The notes under the pieces were generated by a model. It made no database searches. It was not told the DNA's origin and worked only from the letters and a program-made list of their open reading frames with translations. Below are positions 32,692-37,555 of a DNA stretch of 37,555 nucleotides, one piece after another. Both the position numbers and the translations under genes were made by a program. Origin of the DNA: Aeromonas simiae (lineage in GTDB: Bacteria > Pseudomonadota > Gammaproteobacteria > Enterobacterales > Aeromonadaceae); assembly GCF_000820125.1 (NCBI RefSeq), contig NZ_CDBY01000099.1, forward strand, positions 1 through 37,555, in the 5' to 3' direction. Numbering within the stretch: position 1 is the stretch's first letter; each line of letters starts with the position of its first letter.

Positions 32692-34524
32692 TCAGCGCTT
32701 CAAACTTCCCAGCACCTGCATCTCGCAGCGTACGCAGTCAAAGCGCAGGCGGAAGGTGTCCTTGCCCATCTTGAGTTCAAGCGGCTCGGGTTTTATCTCG
32801 GGATGCTGCTTGTGACACAGGTTCTGGCTGTAGCGGATGCAGTGCTTGGTGATCATCAAGACCGCCTCCCCCTGCTCCTGGCCGGCCTCGAAGGCGGGCG
32901 CCACGCGCCCCACCCCATGCTCCTGAAAGAAGGCCACCGCCGCCTGATTGAGCGCATTGCCGAGGTAGTTGAGTCGCTTGGCAGGATAGACCGCCTCTTT
33001 GAGCGCCACCCGCCGCGCCGGACGCTTCCAACCCGCTATGCGCGCCGCATCGAGCCGCTCTGCCGCCTCCCGGCGCAGGCCGTTGAGCAGCCCTGCCGGC
33101 ACAAACCGCGGCAGATCCCACTCAATCTCGACGGCGCGGGCGACGAAGATGGTGCTCCCCAGCTTGGCGAGCTGATCGCGCACCTGCTGCTGCGCCCGCT
33201 CCGGATTGTCGGCGGCGGCAAACTGCCCGGCCGCCTCACAGGTCACGCAAAAGCCCTGCTCGTCGGTCACCCGCAAGCTGAGCGTGTCCGGCGTCACGCT
33301 CAGATGCAGATCGAGATCGATGCGCCGCTCACTGCTCTTTTTCTCGAGCAACCGGTTGAAGGCCTGATCATGGTTGCGATAGAGCAGGCTGCCGGCCTTG
33401 AGGCCACGCACTGGCTCATTAAAGCGCAGCTCGCCCCCACTCACCTCGTTCACCCGCGCCCCCACCAGCTCCCCTCTGGGGTTGAAAAAAGCCACCCCGT
33501 CGCCGTTGTTGACCGTGATGCCGTTGCCAAGCTCGATGCCACTGCGGGTCACCCGCTTGACCTGACCAAGCGGCTCACCGAGGGATTTCGGGCTGTCGGG
33601 CGAGCCGATATCGGCGTGACGATCGTGCAGGAAGTAGTCGGTGCTGCCGCGGTTGAAGCTCTTTTTCGGGTTTGGCGTGAAGGCGTGGGTGCAGCGCCCG
33701 GCCGAGGCACGCGCCAACTCGGGGCGCCGCGCCATAATGGCGTCGAGCTGCTGGCGATACCAGGCGGTGACGTTCTTCACATAACCAAGATCCTTGAGGC
33801 GCCCCTCTATCTTGAACGAGCGCACCCCGGCATCGATCAGCGCCTCCAGGTTGTCGCTCTGATCCATGTCTTTCAGGGACAACAGGTGCTTGTCGGCCAC
33901 CAAGACCTCGCCACCCGGCTTTTGCAGGGTGCAGGGCAGGCGGCAGAGCTGGGCACACTCGCCCCGGTTGGCACTGCGGCCGGTGCGGGCATAGCTGATG
34001 TTGCACTGGCCGCTGTAGGAGACACACAGGGCGCCGTGGATGAAGCACTCGATCTGCACGCTGGTGGTGGCGCAGATGGCGCGGATCTGCTCGAGCGACA
34101 GCTCGCGCGCCAGCACTACCTGAGAAAAGCCGACCTCTTCGAGGAACTTCACCTTCTCCGGCGTGCGGTTATCGATCTGGGTGCTGGCGTGCAGGGCGAT
34201 CGGCGGCAGATCGCAGCGCAGCAGCCCGAGATCCTGCACGATCAGCGCATCGGCTCCCGCCTCGTAGATTTGATGGGCCATGCGGCTCGCCCCTTCCAGC
34301 TCGTGGTCATAGAGCAAGGTGTTGCAGGCGACGAACACCTGGGCGCCGAAGCGGTGGGCGTGGCGGGCGAGCGCCTCGATATCGGCCACCGAGTTGCCGG
34401 CGGCGCTGCGGGCGCCGAAGGCGGGCCCGCCGATATAGACGGCATCGGCGCCGTGATTGATGGCTTCAATGCCGTACTCCAGCGTCTTGGCCGGAGCAAG
34501 CAACTCGAGTCGCTGGCTGTGCAT
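32692..34524 (-). CDS. rlhA: 23S rRNA 5-hydroxycytidine C2501 synthase RlhA (U32 family, YdcP)
   Basis: This protein of about 610 residues matches E. coli RlhA/YdcP: LELLAPAK, GADAVYIGGPAFGAR, VQDLGLLRCDLPPIALHAST, the cysteine-rich block CFIHGALCVSYSGQC plus TGRSANRGECAQLCRLPC, GVRSFKIEGRLKDLGYVKN, RGSTDYF, and the C-terminal VMITKHCIRYSQNLC and FDCVRCEM. RlhA hydroxylates C2501 of 23S rRNA; U32 proteins need prephenate and an Fe-S centre. The frame runs open far upstream. ATG 34524 gives a start like E. coli (few residues before LELL); ATG 34539 is an alternative. Neither has a ribosome site, and a terminator abuts the start. It is shorter than the E. coli protein at the C-terminal end. Confidence 0.93.
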   Translation of the reverse strand: MHSQRLELLAPAKTLEYGIEAINHGADAVYIGGPAFGARSAAGNSVADIEALARHAHRFGAQVFVACNTLLYDHELEGASRMAHQIYEAGADALIVQDLGLLRCDLPPIALHASTQIDNRTPEKVKFLEEVGFSQVVLARELSLEQIRAICATTSVQIECFIHGALCVSYSGQCNISYARTGRSANRGECAQLCRLPCTLQKPGGEVLVADKHLLSLKDMDQSDNLEALIDAGVRSFKIEGRLKDLGYVKNVTAWYRQQLDAIMARRPELARASAGRCTHAFTPNPKKSFNRGSTDYFLHDRHADIGSPDSPKSLGEPLGQVKRVTRSGIELGNGITVNNGDGVAFFNPRGELVGARVNEVSGGELRFNEPVRGLKAGSLLYRNHDQAFNRLLEKKSSERRIDLDLHLSVTPDTLSLRVTDEQGFCVTCEAAGQFAAADNPERAQQQVRDQLAKLGSTIFVARAVEIEWDLPRFVPAGLLNGLRREAAERLDAARIAGWKRPARRVALKEAVYPAKRLNYLGNALNQAAVAFFQEHGVGRVAPAFEAGQEQGEAVLMITKHCIRYSQNLCHKQHPEIKPEPLELKMGKDTFRLRFDCVRCEMQVLGSLKR

Positions 34525-34539
34525 GGATGGGGTAACCAT

Positions 34540-34567
34540 AAAAAAACGGGGCTGGCAGTCTAGCCCC
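34540..34567 (-). terminator. terminator of the LysE-type exporter gene, abutting rlhA
   Basis: On the minus strand GGGGCT-AGACTGCC-AGCCCC is followed by G and T7, and the next codon is the possible rlhA start ATG 34539. It lies 64 bp after the exporter stop. Confidence 0.75.
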
Positions 34568-34631
34568 TGCCGCCCCCGCTTGCCTTGATCCTGCTTAAGT
34601 TCAGGCGCCAAAGATGCCTTACAAAGACACC

Positions 34632-35234
34632 TTACATCACCACCTTGACCGCCAACCCGAGCAGCACCAGACCGCTCGCCTTGTTGATGAGGCTCGCCCT
34701 GCGGTGCAGCCAGGCCAGCACGGGGCCATGGGAGAGGCCAAGGGCCACCAGCACGTACCACAAGGCATCGATACCGCCGGCGGTGAGCATCATGATCCCC
34801 CCCTCGCGCCAGCCGGTGTTCTGATGCACAAACTGGCTAAAGAGCGCCACGAAGAAGATGGCGAGCTGGGGATTGAGAAACGCCACCATGAAGCCCTCCA
34901 GCGCACCACGCCGGGAGCCGCCCCTGTGCTCCTGTGCCTCGGCGGGGCCGGCGTTGGCCAGCAGCGCCTTGACCCCGAGCCAGGCGAGAAACGCCGCCCC
35001 GCCATAACGGATCACGTCAAACAGCAGCGGCGTTTTGGTGATCAGGATGGCCAGCCCCATGGCGGTGATGAGGGCATAAAGACCGACCCCGGCCCCGTGG
35101 CCAAGCGCCGTGGCCACCCCGTTGCCGCGTCCGCCACCGACCGTGTTGCGGATGATGAGCGCCAGGCTCGGCCCTGGGCTGACCGCCCCCATGATACAAA
35201 TGGCGGCCAGGGCCAACCAACTACTCCACTCCAT
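34632..35234 (-). CDS. LysE/RhtB-family amino-acid exporter
   Basis: This 200-residue inner-membrane protein has about six hydrophobic segments. The family signature GAVSPGPSLALIIRNTVGGG is near the N terminus, and FLAWLGVKALL and AFLNPQLAIFFVALFSQF follow, as in RhtB-like exporters. It probably exports an amino acid or related metabolite; the substrate cannot be read. GGAGAG precedes the ATG. The LysR gene lies 103 bp upstream on the same strand and may control it. It is distinct from argO at 16.5 kb. Confidence 0.88.
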   Translation of the reverse strand: MEWSSWLALAAICIMGAVSPGPSLALIIRNTVGGGRGNGVATALGHGAGVGLYALITAMGLAILITKTPLLFDVIRYGGAAFLAWLGVKALLANAGPAEAQEHRGGSRRGALEGFMVAFLNPQLAIFFVALFSQFVHQNTGWREGGIMMLTAGGIDALWYVLVALGLSHGPVLAWLHRRASLINKASGLVLLGLAVKVVM

Positions 35235-35337
35235 GCGCTTGCTCTCCGCTATCGTTCCTATCTGGTGTGGGCCATAGCCTAGATCGCACCAGAGTATTCT
35301 AAAAATGAAAGCAATGAATATACATCATGCCGATTCG

Positions 35338-36273
35338 CTATAGCGGTATTCCAAGCCGCTGCCGACTGGCGGCGACCCCCTGTTGCAGGTGCCCGCTGAG
35401 GATCGGCCAGGCGAGATCGCGCAACCAGCGGTGGGCCGGGTCCTGATGGTGACGCTGGTGCCACAGCAGGTGGTAGTGCTGTTCGCGGGTGGCAAACGGC
35501 AAGGCCGCAAAATGGAGGGGATGGCGCTCGGCCAGCAGCCAGGCGATGTGGGCCGGGGTGGTGAGCAGGCAGTCGGTGCGCAGCAAGATCTCCAGCGCCG
35601 CCTGAAAGAAAGGCACATGGGCAAACCAGCGCCGCTGGCGGCCGAGGGGGGCGAGCACCTGCTCAACCGGGCTGTCCTTGTCACCGCCGCCGCTCACTTG
35701 CAGGTGCGGCCAGGCCAGATACCCCTCCAGGGTGAGCGGCTGCCCCGCCAGCGGATGATGCGCCCCCATCAGCACCACCAGGTGATCGCTGCCCTGCTGG
35801 CGCCCGTGGATCAGCGCCGGCACCTCATCGGTGATGGTGGAGACCAGATCGAGATCGAGCTCCCATAGCCTCGGCAACTGGTGCTTGTCCCACAACTGAT
35901 AATCGATGGCCGCCTGCGGCGCCTGCTCGGCCAGCGCCTTGCAGATATCCGGCAGTATGTGCTGGGCCACGTAATCGGAGGAGGCAAAGCGAAACACCCT
36001 GCGACACTCGGCCGGGGCGAAGGCGGGCGGGGCGTAGAGCCGCTCGAGGGCCGACAGGGAGCCGCCCAGCTGGCCGGCCAACTGCTCGGCACGGGCGGTG
36101 AGCAGCCAGCGCTGCCCTTCGCGCACCAGCAACTCATCACCGAACTCGCGCCTCAGCTGGGCCAGCTGCTTGCTGATGGAGGGTTGGCTCAGGTGCAGCA
36201 GCTCGGCGGCGCGGCTGACGTTGCGCGTTTCCAGCAACACCTTGAGGGTCGGCAGCAGGTTGAGATTGGGCAT
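35338..36273 (-). CDS. LysR-family transcriptional regulator
   Basis: This 311-residue LysR regulator has its winged helix-turn-helix at residues about 4-62 ([42 protein letters not shown]), followed by an effector-binding domain. The start DLNLLxxLxxLL type and the [18 protein letters not shown] pattern recall the NodD/LeuO group. The frame is open to 36414, but ATG 36273 has GGAG upstream and gives family length. It diverges from the fabH-like gene (154 bp) and precedes the LysE exporter gene, so either may be its target. The effector is unknown. Confidence 0.9.
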   Translation of the reverse strand: MPNLNLLPTLKVLLETRNVSRAAELLHLSQPSISKQLAQLRREFGDELLVREGQRWLLTARAEQLAGQLGGSLSALERLYAPPAFAPAECRRVFRFASSDYVAQHILPDICKALAEQAPQAAIDYQLWDKHQLPRLWELDLDLVSTITDEVPALIHGRQQGSDHLVVLMGAHHPLAGQPLTLEGYLAWPHLQVSGGGDKDSPVEQVLAPLGRQRRWFAHVPFFQAALEILLRTDCLLTTPAHIAWLLAERHPLHFAALPFATREQHYHLLWHQRHHQDPAHRWLRDLAWPILSGHLQQGVAASRQRLGIPL

Positions 36274-36427
36274 GGCAACTCCGGCGAGAAATGGCGCGTC
36301 ACAGACTATCAGCTCAGCATCGGGCCATGAAGTAGTCAGCCGGCCCGCCTTTTGGCATAATCGGGCGATTTTCCGCCCACGGAAGACCCCCTCATCCCTG
36401 GGCCCACCCATCACAAGCGGTATTTCG

Positions 36428-37516
36428 ATGACTTACGCCACTATTACCGGCTGGGGCAAGTGTCTCCCGCCCGCCGTGCTGACCAACGACGATCTCAGCA
36501 CCATCATGGAAACGTCCGACGAGTGGATCTATCCGCGCACTGGCATCAAGGCGCGCCGGGTCTCCCACGTCAGCCAGAGCGAGCTAGCCACCCTGGCAGC
36601 TCGCCGCGCCCTGGCCTGCGCCGGCCTCGAGGCCAGCGAACTTGACGCCATCATTCTGGCCACCGCCACCCCGGGCACCCTGGTGCCGAACAGCGCCTCT
36701 GCCGTGCAGCAGGCGCTGGGTGCCCACCGCGCCGCCGTGTTCGATCTCAACGCCGCCTGCACCGGCTTCGTCTACTCGCTGACGGTCGCCACTTCGCTGA
36801 TCCAAAGCGGCATGATGAAGAAGATCCTGGTGATCGGCGCCGAGCGCCTCACCTATCTGCTCGACTGGGCGCGCCGCGACACCGCGGTGCTGTTTGGTGA
36901 CGGAGCCGGCGCCGTGGTGGTCGAGGCGAGCGACGTCGAGTCGGGGCTGATTGCCAGCAAGCTCGGCAGCGACAGCGAGGCACGCGAGATCCTGCACGTA
37001 CCGAACTTTGGCTCGGATCGCGAGCGCTTCAACGACACCGACGGTCACTACATCTTCAACTTCGAAGGGCAGGAGATCTTCAAGCGGGCCGTGCGTGGCA
37101 TGGGCGAGGCCACCGCCACCGTGCTGGCCCAGGCCGGCATCGCTCCCGAGCAGATCGATCTGCTGGTGCCCCACCAGGCCAACGTGCGCATCATCGAGTT
37201 CCTTGCCAAGCGCATGAACGCCGACATGGACAAGGTGATGGTCAACATCGAGCAGTACGGCAACACCTCGGCCGCCACCGTGCCCATCGCCCTGTGCGAA
37301 GCGCTCGAGCAGGGCCGCGTCAAGCCCGGCAGCTACCTGCTGACCGCCGCCTTCGGCGCCGGCCTCACTTGGGGTGCGGGCCTCATCAAGTGGGGCGAGC
37401 GGGTCACTCCGCTGGCCAGCTGTGATGACGAGCTGCCGCCCTGCGAGGCGAGTGCGCTGGATCTCATCCGCGCGGCGGTCGAGGGGTGTAAAGCCGCCCC
37501 CGCCAACCAGGCGTAA
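36428..37516 (+). CDS. 3-oxoacyl-ACP synthase III (FabH-like) with C-terminal extension
   Basis: This 362-residue condensing enzyme has the FabH catalytic triad Cys111 (LNAACTGF), His249 (VPHQANVRI) and Asn279 (QYGNTSAAT). It should join an acyl-CoA primer to malonyl-ACP. E. coli FabH (317 residues) ends near the [12 protein letters not shown] strand; here about 35 residues follow, rich in acidic and cysteine residues. No other fatty-acid gene is nearby, and the housekeeping fabH normally lies in the plsX-fabD cluster, so this is probably a second paralogue of the type I associate with Vibrio and Aeromonas. ATG 36428 opens the family start [15 protein letters not shown]; its ribosome site is weak. 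Confidence 0.92.
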   Translation: MTYATITGWGKCLPPAVLTNDDLSTIMETSDEWIYPRTGIKARRVSHVSQSELATLAARRALACAGLEASELDAIILATATPGTLVPNSASAVQQALGAHRAAVFDLNAACTGFVYSLTVATSLIQSGMMKKILVIGAERLTYLLDWARRDTAVLFGDGAGAVVVEASDVESGLIASKLGSDSEAREILHVPNFGSDRERFNDTDGHYIFNFEGQEIFKRAVRGMGEATATVLAQAGIAPEQIDLLVPHQANVRIIEFLAKRMNADMDKVMVNIEQYGNTSAATVPIALCEALEQGRVKPGSYLLTAAFGAGLTWGAGLIKWGERVTPLASCDDELPPCEASALDLIRAAVEGCKAAPANQA

Positions 37517-37529
37517 ACCGCCACTCACT

Positions 37530-37555
37530 ATCAGGCCCCGCATGCGGGGCCTGAT
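37530..37555 (+). terminator. terminator-like palindrome after the fabH-like gene
   Basis: ATCAGGCCCCGCATG and its mirror form a perfect 26-bp palindrome (13-bp arms) ending at the window edge. Any T-tract lies beyond the edge. Confidence 0.65.

Overview
The window looks like chromosomal DNA of a gammaproteobacterium close to Aeromonas. It is GC-rich throughout. PykF, GalR, ArgP, ArgO, YbaL, RlhA and RdgC are close to their enterobacterial counterparts. sbcCD lies near rdgC as in E. coli, and the 362-residue FabH-like protein is of a kind I associate with Vibrio and Aeromonas. The genus is an inference. I see no tRNA, rRNA, CRISPR array, transposase, integrase or prophage gene.

Layout. 0-2 kb: alkylation repair, an Ada/AraC-AlkA fusion overlapping an ogt methyltransferase gene. 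2.1-5 kb: a secreted type-3 solute-binding protein and a chemoreceptor. 5-11.7 kb: sbcD-sbcC, a GNAT acetyltransferase and rdgC. 11.9-15.5 kb: the ybaL antiporter, an unlisted 46-codon membrane ORF on the minus strand, and pykF. 15.5-18.6 kb: the divergent argP/argO pair with a clear LysR-type operator, then a dicarboxylate/amino-acid symporter.

18.6-32.4 kb: a complete beta-1,4-galactan utilisation locus. The leftward operon is ganE-ganF-ganG-ganA(GH53)-ganB(GH42)-PTS EIIB. Rightward genes are ganK (ATPase), then a small secreted carbohydrate-binding-like protein and a second GH53 galactanase. The LamB-type porin ganL and the regulator galR are leftward. In the inferred pathway, secreted GH53 enzymes cut galactan to oligomers, GanL admits them to the periplasm, GanE-GanFG-GanK2 imports them, and GanB releases galactose. 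GalR, the galactose repressor, sits inside the locus, and GalR-type operators together with CRP-type sites lie at its promoters.

32.7-37.5 kb: rlhA (23S rRNA hydroxylase), a LysE/RhtB exporter, a LysR regulator and a FabH-type ketoacyl-ACP synthase III.

The least explained parts are in the galactan locus: an orphan glucose-family EIIB domain behind a terminator, a stand-alone carbohydrate-binding-like protein behind a long structured leader, two dissimilar galactanases, and a dense set of dyads including a perfect 14-bp palindrome just 3' of the second galactanase gene.
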